In this document: positions 9,145 to 17,500 of the stretch, piece by piece
Layout of the letters: every line of letters starts with the position of its first letter
Numbering within the stretch: the first letter of the stretch is position 1
From: Glandiceps talaboti
Lineage: Eukaryota > Hemichordata > Enteropneusta > Spengelidae
Assembly: GCF_964340395.1 (NCBI RefSeq)
Contig: NC_135570.1
Span: 16,642,822-16,660,321, forward strand
Length of the DNA stretch: 17,500 bases
Direction of reading: 5' to 3'
Notes under the pieces: model-generated
The model's input: only the letters and a program-made list of their open reading frames with translations
Databases searched by the model: none
What the model was told of the DNA's origin: nothing
Translations under genes and position numbers: made by a program

Positions 9145-9516
9145 TATAATTTAAATCGGACTTATGACATAAATACTTTACAAACTTTTGTTGTACCCAC
9201 TCAAGTTGGTTGACATATTTTTGTTGCTAAGGGTTTCAAACAACGGAGCAATATTCAAGATCACAACGAACATGTGTTATATATAATGTTACAATAGTAT
9301 TTATGTCACTGAACTCCCTACTATTTCGGTTAATAAAACCTAGCATTCTTCGGGCTCTACGGGTGATGGACTGCATGTGATCAGTAAAATTTAAATTGGA
9401 TGAAAGAGTAATAACCTAATATATACTCTTGACGCAGGTGTATCGGAAATTTTATATTTCATGTAATGGTACTCTCTTATTTGTGAATACAATTACCGAA
9501 CACTTATTTCCATCTA

Positions 9517-9612
9517 AGCTTAAATTCCAGGTGTAACACCAGACTTGCAGGCGATCTACATCTTAGCTTAAATTCCAGGTGGTACATCGAACTTGCAGGC
9601 GATCTACATCTT
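9517..9612. repeat. 48-bp tandem duplication within the LINE
   Basis: 9517-9564 and 9565-9612 are two copies of one 48-bp segment. Both begin AGCTTAAATTCCAGGTG and end ACTTGCAGGCGATCTACATC plus TT, with a few differences in the middle. The length is 16 codons, so the duplication keeps frame. It lies just after the reverse transcriptase core. Confidence 0.93.
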
Positions 9613-9784
9613 CTTGTAGCAAAAAACAAACAGAAACAGTAGAAATTGTTTTCAAAGTCTTAACACCGGCTGCATATAATAGGCATTCAGAATGATGACA
9701 TATATTTGGGAGACCATTGACATATAGAACGACCATTAAAGAGCCCAATAGTGAGCCCTGGGGAACTCCAGATATCACGTTCAT
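9563..9784 (-). pseudogene. Reverse transcriptase fragment, catalytic motif lost
   Basis: This 73-codon open stretch is the best preserved piece of the LINE polymerase. Residues 5-15 (SGVPQGSLLGS) are the conserved primer-grip-side motif of LINE reverse transcriptases, usually followed by LLF.LYINDLP; here it reads LMVVLYVNGLP. The catalytic box expected as YADD is YAAG at residues 37-40 (9676-9665), so both aspartates that bind the metal ions are gone. The start ATG is an internal methionine, not a true start. The end of the frame runs into a 48-bp tandem duplication. It is a fragment of the larger relic and makes no functional enzyme. Confidence 0.9.
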
Positions 9785-10190
9785 CCATGGAGAACATTCG
9801 CCATTATATGACTATGCGATGAAGCCTCGTCGACAGATAGTTTTCTAACCAGTGTAATAGCTGGACACTTAAACCATATATCCTCTTAATTTGTGAATTA
9901 CAATGTAGTATATGTACATGTAGTTTGTGACTAATGCTGAAATCTGTATATACTGAATCTACTTGTAGCTTTCTGTCAAAACAATCAAAACGAAAATCAA
10001 CATAAGTGAGTAAGTTGGTTTGGGTACTACGGTATTAAACAAAACCATGTTGGGCATCACTAATACATTGCTTCACATACTCACACATCTAGATCTGAGC
10101 AGGGACAAATCTCTCAAAACTTTTGCTCACTACCGAAAATAAGGACAATGATCTATAATTTGTTACATCACTCTTATCGATGGATAAGTC

Positions 10191-11640
10191 GTTATGTCAA
10201 CTGAACAGCCAAAATGACATAATGATCAATTGTTACGTCAATGCAACCGTTAACATACTTTATTCATGGACTGTTATGTCAATTTAACAGTCAAACTGGT
10301 CTATTCATCGAGTGTTATGTCAATTGAAGTCAACATGGTCTATTCATCGAGTGTTAGGTCAATTTAACAGTCAACATGGTCTATTCATGGAGGGTTATGT
10401 CAATTTAACAGTCAACAAGTGTTATGTCAGCCTGGTCTAGTCATCGATTCTTATGTCAATTTAACAGTCAGCATTGTCTATCCAAGTGTTATGTCAATTT
10501 AATAGTCACCATGGTATATTCATCGAGTGTTATGTCAATCTAACAGTCAGCATGGTCTATTCATCGAGTGCTGTATCAATTTAACAGTCAACATGGTCTA
10601 TATCCGAGTGTTATGTCAGTTTAACAGACAACATTGTCTATTCATTAATTCTTAAGTCAATTTAACAGTCAACACGGTCTAGATCCGAGCGTTATGTCAA
10701 TCTAACACTCAGCATGGCCTTTATCCGAGCGTTATGTCAATTTAATAGTCAACATTGTCTATTCATCATCAATTCTTAAGTCAATATAAAATCAATGTTG
10801 TCTATATCCTAGTGTTATGTCAAGTTAACAGTCAACATCGTCTAGATCCAAGTGTTATGCCACTTTAACAGTCAACTTGGTCTATTCATCGAGTGTTATG
10901 TGAATTTAACAGTCAACATGATCTGTTCATCGAGTGTTATATCAATTTAAGTCAACATGGGCTATTCGTCAAGTGTTATGTCATTTTAACAGTCATCATG
11001 GTCTTTATCCGAGTGTTATGTAAATTTAACAATCAAACTGGTCTATTCATCAAGTGTTATGTCAATTTAACAATCAAACTGGTCTATTCTTCAAGTGTTG
11101 TGTAAGTGTAACATACAACATGGTCTACTCATCGAATCTTATATCAATTTAAGTCAACATGGGCTATTCGTTAAGTGTTATGTCAATTTATAAGTCAACA
11201 TGGTCGAAATGCGAGTGTTATGTAAATTTAACAATCAACATGGTCTATCATTAAATTTTAAGTCAATTTAACAGTCAGCATGGTCTATATCTGAGTGTTA
11301 TGTCAATTTAACAGTCAACATGGTCTATTCATTAATTTTTAAGTCAATTTAACAGTCAACGTGGTCTACTCATTAATTTTTAAGTCAATTTAACAGTCAG
11401 CATGGTCTATATCCAAGTGTTATGTCAATTTAACAGTCAACATGGTCTATTCATCGTGTGTTATGTCAATTTAACAGTCAACGTGGTCTTTTCATCGATT
11501 GTTATGTCATTTTAACAGTCAACATGGTCAATATCCGAGTGTTATGTCAATTTAACAGTCAACCTGGTTTATTCATCGTTGCTATGTCAATCTAACAGTA
11601 CAGTCAATGTGATCTATTGATCGAGCGTTGTGGCAATGTA
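10191..11640 (+). repeat. 41-bp satellite, older diverged domain
   Basis: About 35 copies of the 41-bp unit with many substitutions and small indels. Variable parts are the 3' half (TATTCATCGAG, TATATCCGAG, TTTATCCGAG, TTCATTAATTCT) and occasional loss of ACAG in AATTTAACAGTC. Blocks of several units recur (see findings). No frame stays open over more than a few units; the one at 10893-11105 is chance. Confidence 0.95.
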
Positions 11641-13664
11641 ACAGTCAACATGATATATTCATTGTGTTTTATGTCAATTTAACAGTCAACATGATATATT
11701 CATTGTGTTTTATGACAATTTAACAGTCAACATGATATATTCATTGTGTTTTATGACAATTTAACAGTCAACATGATATATCCATTGTGTTTTATGTCAA
11801 TTTAACAGTCAACATGATCTATTCATTGTGTTTTATGTCAATTTAACAGTCAACATGATATATTCATTGTGTTTTATGACAATTTAATAGTCAACATGAT
11901 CTATTCATTGTGTTTTATGACAATTTAACAGTCAACATGATCTATTCATTGTGTTTTATGACAATTTAACAGTCAACATGATCTATTCATTGTGTTTTAT
12001 GACAATTTAATAGTCAACATGATCTATTCATTGTGTTTTATGACAATTTAACAGTCAACGTGATCTATTCATTGTGTTTTATGTCAATTTGACAGTCAAC
12101 ATGATCTATTCATTGTGTTTTATGACAATTTAACAGTCAACATGATCTATTCATTGTGTTTTATGACAATTTAACAGTCAACATGATCTATTCATTGTGT
12201 TTTATGACAATTTAATAGTCAACATGATCTATTCATTGTGTTTTATGACAATTTAACAGTCAACGTGATCTATTCATTGTGTTTTATGCCAATTTAACAG
12301 TCAACGTGATCTATTCATTGTGTTTTATGACAATTTAACAGTCAACATGATCTATTCATTGTGTTTTATGACAATTTAACAGTCAACGTGATCTATTCAT
12401 TGTGTTTTATGACAATTTAACAGTCAACATGATCTATTCATTGTTTTATGACAATTTAACAGTCAACATGATATATCCATTGTGTTTTATGTCAATTTAA
12501 CAGTCAACATGATCTATTCATTGTGTTTTATGTCAATTTAACAGTCAACATGATCTATTCATTGTGTTTTATTTCAATTTAACAGTCAACATGATCTATT
12601 CATTGTGTTTTATGACAATTTAATAGTCAACATGATCTATTCATTGTGTTTTATGTCAATTTAACAGTCAACATGATCTATTCATTGTGTTTTATTTCAA
12701 TTTAACAGTCAACATGATCTATTCATTGTGTTTTATGACAATTTAATAGTCAACATGATCTATTCATTGTTTTATGTCAATTTAACAGTCAACATGATCT
12801 ATTCATTGTGTTTTATGACAATTTAACAGTCAACATGATATATTCATTGTGTTTTATGACAATTTAACAGTCAACATGATCTATTCATTGTGTTTTATTT
12901 CAATTTAACAGTCAACATGATCTATTCATTGTGTTTTATGCCAATTTAACAGTCAACGTGATCTATTCATTGTGTTTTATGCCAATTTAACAGTCAACGT
13001 GATCTATTCATTGTGTTTTATGCCAATTTAACAGTCAACGTGATCTATTCATTGTGTTTTATGACAATTTAACAGTCAACATGATCTATTCATTGTGTTT
13101 TATGACAATTTAACAGTCAACGTGATCTATTCATTGTGTTTTATGTCAATTTAACAGTCAACATGATCTATTCATTGTGTTTTATGACAATTTAACAGTC
13201 AACATGATCTATTCATTGTGTTTTATGACAATTTAACAGTCAACATGATCTATTCATTGTGTTTTATGACAATTTAACAGTCAACGTGATCTATTCATTG
13301 TGTTTTATGACAATTTAACAGTCAACATGATCTATTCATTGTGTTTTATGACAATTTAACAGTCAACATGATCTATTCATTGTTTTATTTCAATTTAACA
13401 GTCAACATGATCTATTCATTGTGTTTTATGACAATTTAACAGTCAACATGATATATTCATTGTGTTTTATGACAATTTAACAGTCAACATGATCTATTCA
13501 TTGTGTTTTATGTCAATTTAACAGTCAACATGATCTATTCATTGTGTTTTATGTCAATTTAACAGTCAACGTGATCTATTCATTGTGTTTTATGACAATT
13601 TAACAGTCAACATGATATATTCATTGTGTTTTATGTCAATTTAACAGTCAACATGATCTATTCA
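11641..13664 (+). repeat. 41-bp satellite, homogenised domain
   Basis: About 49 nearly identical copies of a derived 41-bp unit built from TGTTTTATGACAATTTAACA, GTCAACATGATCTATTCATT and a final G. Differences are concentrated at a few diagnostic sites: ATGA/ATGT/ATGC/ATTT before CAATTT, AACAG/AATAG, AACATG/AACGTG, GATCTA/GATATA, and a 2-bp deletion (CATTGTTTTA) in at least three copies. High similarity with shared variants points to recent amplification. The array ends abruptly at 13664, where unique sequence begins. Confidence 0.97.
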
Positions 13665-15172
13665 ACGAAAGCTTTGTCGGTTTAAACATGAAAAAGCTTC
13701 CAATTAATACATTACAGTCAATATAGAAAAAAATCACCAAATTATAGACGTCCTGTAGCATGGTACGGTGTGCGATCACAGTTGTAACGTATAACGTACG
13801 TCTCAACATATTTAATTTGGCTCATAAATTTTGCAATGTTTATTGATGGTTTTAAGTGCAACTATTACACAGTTCTTTAAATATGGACCAAGACACTTTG
13901 ATACATTCCTTAATGTACTCTGGTATTCACGTCACGTTATGTGTGTCTGTGTAAATTGTAATTTAAAAAATGTAAATTGTAATTTATGTTTTTGTCGTAT
14001 GCTATATGGCTTGTTGTATTTAGTCTTGCCAGGCCGAGTTGCTTAAAATTGCACAATTGCACGACTAATGCCTGTTAATAAGCACTGCTTATACTTTAAA
14101 TGTAGTTTCACCGTTGATGAATTAATCTGCATTTTTCTAAGGTTATCTAGGCCCTATGCCCTCCTTGTAATTGCGTCGTTTTTATCTTAAGTGACAGTTT
14201 GATTTACTGCATTTTAACCACATGTGCTGTAAAAGTTACTGAATTGTCACTACAGAAATGGAAAGTCAACTGTTAGCACGTTTCTAATCACTGCAGTTGC
14301 GCGGTAACCACAGTAACACAAATGAGCAGAGACTGAGATGTTCACAATGCTCTCTGAACAAAATCAAGTCACAACTGAGTCTGCGTGTGATCTGCCTCAA
14401 TTAACATCTTCTACAAATGGCAGCAGTAAATATTTCGTATACTTATGGGACACATACTTTGATGTAGCTAAAAATGTCTAATTCGTCATTGGTTTTAAAA
14501 TCTCTGTCTATTTTTAGCCTGATAAATGTTGACATGTGATGAAGGTCAAGGAAATAGGCCATCGTCAAGTACTAATTAATTGAAAGGAATTTACTTCACT
14601 TTGATACAGTCCTCAAGGAGATGAACATATCTGACAGATGTACGCCTTCACTGTCTCTCACAGCCGTTATGTTGATATTAACACCAAGACGCTTCAATTA
14701 GTTTGGATTTAAAAGTTAATGAAGTTATTGACCCTTGCTCCAAGGACCCCTGACACCACTGATAGTCTTCATTTTACACTTGTGCTGGACGTGTACCATT
14801 TAGTGTTGATGGAACGTATGTTAGCTACATAATAACAATATATATGCAAAATAACTGGTATATAGTGTAATCGTAATTGGTTAATTCATCTTCTGTTTTA
14901 AAATTCGGGTCATAAATGAAACCTAATACATATAGCTATAACGAGTTCCATCAAAATAGATCTATTTAATCATTTTTTATATCTGGATATTGTAATAATT
15001 ATTACCATGAATGGATTCATTAATTTTGTTTTGTGTGGTAATATAATTGATTGCTCAGTGCTGTATTTCAAAGTGATGGCGTGATCGTTACATTTATTAT
15101 GTTTTTTGTCATTCTGCATTGATGGATTGTGGTGTCTTACATTTGCAATATTCTTTGATTGCGCGTTTTCAA
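13665..15172. other. Unique DNA, no supported gene
   Basis: Single-copy looking DNA after the satellite. A 16-bp direct repeat (TGTAAATTGTAATTTA) occurs at 13950 and 13971, giving a local 21-bp period. A 47-codon frame (14338-14481, ATG to TAA) has more mixed amino-acid composition than its surroundings but no family resemblance. 14500-14800 is less AT-rich and contains a GAAGGTCA nuclear-receptor-type half site (from 14541). None of this amounts to a gene. Confidence 0.45.
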
Positions 15173-15278
15173 GTTGTGTTGTGTTGTGTTGTGTTGTGTT
15201 GTGTTGTGTTGTGTTGTGTTGTGTTGAGTTGTGTTGTGTTGTGTTGTGTTGTGTTGTGTTGTGTTGTGTTGTGTTGTC
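15173..15278 (+). repeat. (GTTGT)n pentanucleotide microsatellite
   Basis: About 21 tandem pentamers with one substitution (GAGTT in place of GTGTT at 15227). The plus strand has only G and T, the minus strand only A and C, apart from that site. Open frames on both strands (CVVL and QHNT repeats) are artefacts. Confidence 0.97.
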
Positions 15279-15521
15279 ATACTTCAAGAAACTGAATTGT
15301 TTGTACCCTATTTGGTATAGTATGTGATGACAAATCTTCGCCGCATTTGATTAGCACTTATATGACGTGTAAGCTTGTAAAGGTTCTGAGGTGAAGCAAC
15401 TTTGAAAGATTGAGTATGATAGAGTGTGAAAGTCTATGACACTTAACGAAACAAAAAAGGAATTACCGGCTGTTGAAATAGTTTTAGAAGTGACGATGTT
15501 GCATGACAGTTTTTAGGCATA

Positions 15522-15522
<1 letters not shown>
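15279..15522. other. Unique spacer between microsatellites
   Basis: Unique DNA of about 240 bp with no feature seen. Confidence 0.5.
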
Positions 15523-15602
<80 letters not shown>

Positions 15603-15708
15603 CACATAGTCTTGCATACCGTACGAATATCCACATACATACCGTACGAATATCCACATACATATATACATACATACATACATACGCACGCACTCACGCA
15701 CTCACGCA

Positions 15709-15740
<32 letters not shown>

Positions 15741-15824
15741 TTCATACATACATACATACATACATACATACATACATACATACATACATACATACATACA
15801 TACATACATACATACATACATACA
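15523..15824. repeat. Compound CA / CATA / CGCA microsatellite
   Basis: In order: (CA)n of about 36 copies (15523-15594); a short TA run; two exact copies of a 23-bp segment beginning CATACCGTACGAATATCCAC (15615-15637 and 15638-15660); (CATA)n (15661-15685); a CGCA/CTCA tetramer block (about 15684-15728); (CA)n; and (CATA)n of about 20 copies (15743-15824). All motifs share a CA backbone, so the array probably grew by slippage and point change from one seed. Long His-Thr or Cys-Val frames here are not genes. Confidence 0.95.
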
Positions 15825-16406
15825 AACAATAATTTTACTGATTGACTGATAACATAAACACTGTGCTCCTGTAAGAATCCGTATTCAAATTCGCAATTCA
15901 TTGCCGCTTGATAGTCACGAAAGTAAATTTAACGCTTGATTTCACATAACGTTACTACTGTGTACATAATGCATCGTAAAATCAACTCACATACGAATCA
16001 TTCACAGTGTAAGTTGCTTCTAAAGCAAAACATCGATGACGGGAAAGTGATGACCTAAGCTCAGCTGCATTATACATATATAAGACAAGGCCATGCATTC
16101 TATAAATAGTAGAATTATCGAGATATTCAGCTAACTACATTTATCGTAAAAATCGATCAAACCCACATCAAAAGACTCCGTTATCCGTCTTGGGAAGTAT
16201 GGATGAACTTCGAATCACGTTTACGATTACGAGGTTGAATCTGAACATGCCAATTGCTACCTTAAGGCGTATCCCAAGGAAATGGTAATGTCGAAAGTAC
16301 AGACAAGTCGCAATAGTTCATAGTTAAAAATTCTGAACTGTCAGTTTCGAAATCTTGAAAGGGGAATAAAATATTGAAGACATGCATAAACATTTTGAAC
16401 GCTTAC
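15825..16406. other. Unique DNA, possibly intron downstream of the candidate exon
   Basis: No ORF of note. TATATAAG near 16077 and TATAAAT near 16101 resemble TATA boxes but are expected by chance in AT-rich DNA. If the exon at 16407-16588 is real, this is the start of its downstream intron. Confidence 0.4.
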
Positions 16407-16588
16407 CTGGTTGCACTTTTGAAAGCTCGACTTCATTACCCTGAACAACCCAAAAATTGATCTGATCTTGTCCGGCAATAATCTTCTGTCTAACGTGGAC
16501 TGGCGAGGCACCCGACGTCGAGGATCGTCTGGATGGGGTGTTCAACAGATCCAGTTCTTTACTATGCTCGTGATAGCCGTTGGATTTT
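16407..16588 (-). CDS. Candidate internal coding exon, family not recognised
   Basis: On the minus strand a 112-codon frame (16662-16324) contains a stretch with clearly better base composition and amino-acid mix than its surroundings. It ends in a strong splice donor: CCAG|GTAAGC, last exon base 16407. A likely acceptor is a pyrimidine-rich tract (TTGCCTGTTGCTATTGC) ending CATCGCAG, so the first exon base is 16588. The exon would be 182 bp, entering in phase 2 and leaving in phase 1. The peptide is basic and Ser/Thr-rich at first (SRRSSTSGASPVHVRQK), then more hydrophobic (INFWVVQGNEVELSKVQP). That would fit a linker leading into a folded domain. An alternative acceptor at AATCAG (exon starting about 16632) would add LFACCYCFKRHRRK, which looks like the end of a membrane segment followed by a basic stop-transfer. 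I do not recognise the family, and no second exon is visible. Confidence 0.42.
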
Positions 16589-17365
16589 CTGCGATGTCGT
16601 TTGAAGCAATAGCAACAGGCAAATAACTGATTCCAGTCGAATTTTGCGATAGAAGCATACATTTAGGAAAGCAGATGAATATCCACAAGTATTTAGTTAG
16701 GACAAATAATGTAATCTGACCTGACTTCTTTCTTGAAATTGTTAGCAAATCGTCAGCTTTCCATGAAATGATAGCCGACAATACTATAACGCAGTGTACT
16801 CACAATCGTAGGCAGAGATAATGAGGAGTACGTCCAATTTGTAACAAATGCCCGGATGTACTGACATTCTCAGAGAAAATATATTCCCTTTCCTCCTGCT
16901 GTATGTTTGACATTAAGCAAGTCTCATCAGTTATACCCGATTACTGCCGATGTAATACGATTCCAGGCTATAATCCTCCATATACATGTTTCATTATTTA
17001 AAATCACTCGTCATGACGTGGATTCATCAACTTGTTGATGTTTAAGCAGTTTAAATGTCACAGTGTAGATAGATGGTCCTCTTGTTTCGGGGTTTAAGCT
17101 GAAGTGCATGAATTAACTCCAATTGGAGGAGTGGAGTTGGCTTTCCTTTGTACACTCTCTCTCTCCTACCGCCTGAGGGGTCGTGAAATCTCCACTGACG
17201 TCATCGGCGTCTGCGGAGGGAAACATATGTATTGTACATGTATTGGAATGGATACAATAAACTACATTTGCCTGACCCACATACACAAAGCTAATATCAA
17301 TAAGGTCTAATTTGTTCTGCTATTCTTGCTGTCAATTTGGATAAGGTTAGATTCTCAAATAACGA
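16589..17365. other. Unique DNA, possibly intron upstream of the candidate exon
   Basis: No supported gene. A minus-strand frame at 16542-16781 is the shadow of the candidate exon in another phase. A plus-strand 68-codon frame (17104-17310) begins in a pyrimidine-rich CTCTCTCTC setting and resembles no family. Confidence 0.45.
17196..17203. promoter_or_regulatory. CRE-like site TGACGTCA
   Basis: A perfect 8-bp CRE palindrome in the most GC-rich patch near the end of the window (about 17160-17225). It is a possible bZIP binding site; no promoter can be demonstrated next to it. Confidence 0.25.
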
Positions 17366-17451
17366 CATATCTTTGTCTTACTAGTCTAATACTGACCTAC
17401 CCATACATCATATCTTTGTCTTACTAGTCTAATACTGACCTACCCATACAT
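17366..17451. repeat. Perfect 43-bp tandem duplication
   Basis: 17366-17408 and 17409-17451 are identical 43-bp copies (beginning CATATCTTTGTCTTACTAGT), followed by the first 7 bases of a third copy. The lack of any difference suggests a recent event or an assembly duplication. Confidence 0.97.
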
Positions 17452-17500
17452 CATATCTCGTTAGTACATAATACCTTGACATACTAGAGGTTTACACCAG

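Larger units (their letters stand above)
8785..10190 (-). mobile_element. 5'-truncated non-LTR retrotransposon (LINE) relic
   Basis: Read on the minus strand, the relic starts inside the reverse transcriptase with a TNYR-type motif (near 10163-10152), then SKSFERF, QHGF (10052-10041), YRST.TNLL, YTDFS, YGLSVQLLHWLENYLS and SGVPQGSLLGSL. It continues into the LINE C-terminal region and ends in a (TAAA)n-type tail (8785-8801 in plus coordinates). These are standard motifs of Jockey/CR1/L2-group LINE reverse transcriptases; I cannot settle the clade. It is dead: in-frame stops at 10091-10089 (TAG) and 10037-10035 (TAA), a frameshift near 9810, and further shifts downstream. It sits inside the 41-bp satellite, which resumes exactly at 10191. 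The 5' end is truncated, as usual for LINE insertions. Confidence 0.93.

Noticed and set aside
9563-9784. Reverse transcriptase of a retron or diversity-generating retroelement
   Set aside because: Motifs SGVPQGS, QHGF and YTDFS with a downstream tail and TAAA repeats are those of a eukaryotic LINE.
10191-13664. CRISPR-like array
   Set aside because: Units are contiguous without unique spacers, no cas genes are near, and the context is eukaryotic. It is satellite DNA.
15173-15278. Telomere-like repeat
   Set aside because: The unit is GTTGT, without the TTAGGG-type G-triplet, and it lies internally.
16542-16781. 79-codon minus-strand frame
   Set aside because: It overlaps the candidate exon in another frame and lacks its composition and donor-site support.
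17104-17310. 68-codon plus-strand frame in a GC-richer patch
   Set aside because: No family resemblance, no convincing splice sites, and a low-complexity CTCTCTC run near its start.

Overview
The window looks like non-coding nuclear DNA from a multicellular eukaryote, most likely a marine invertebrate. The reasons are AT-rich composition, no dense ORFs, abundant and long microsatellites, a non-LTR retrotransposon relic, a 41-bp satellite array, and a non-autonomous element built like the Helentron-associated elements (pearl/HINE) known from bivalves and other invertebrates. I cannot fix the phylum from the sequence. No complete gene is visible. Most long open frames here are translations of microsatellites (VCVC, THTH, YIYI, CVVL) or satellite DNA.

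Layout. 1-4273 is mostly unique AT-rich DNA. It carries a (CATA)n array (331-435), a C-run (2020-2039), a three-fold (CA)n-plus-spacer macrorepeat (2652-2961) and a 20-bp minisatellite growing out of a GACGTN hexamer run (3583-3751). 4274-4909 is a large imperfect inverted repeat (foldback/MITE-like). 5810-6091 holds (CA)n and a long (AT)n. 6325-7231 is a pearl/HINE-like element: a 5' hairpin, a GT/GTCT microsatellite, about four 147-bp core repeats each with an ATTTGCAT octamer, and a 3' end carrying the inverted copy of the 5' motif. A second diverged copy of the 3' portion follows, to 7680.

8529-13664 is a 41-bp satellite. It is interrupted at 8785-10190 by an antisense, 5'-truncated LINE relic whose reverse transcriptase is inactivated by stops, frameshifts, a lost YADD and a 48-bp duplication. 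The right part of the array has an older diverged domain (10191-11640) and a highly homogenised domain (11641-13664) with local higher-order repeats.

13665-17500 is mostly unique sequence with (GTTGT)n (15173-15278), a compound CA/CATA/CGCA array (15523-15824) and a perfect 43-bp tandem duplication (17366-17451). It also holds the only protein-coding signal I find credible: one candidate internal exon on the minus strand (16407-16588) with plausible splice sites. If that exon is real, the downstream part of its gene lies to the left, and some of the repeat-rich DNA would be intronic.
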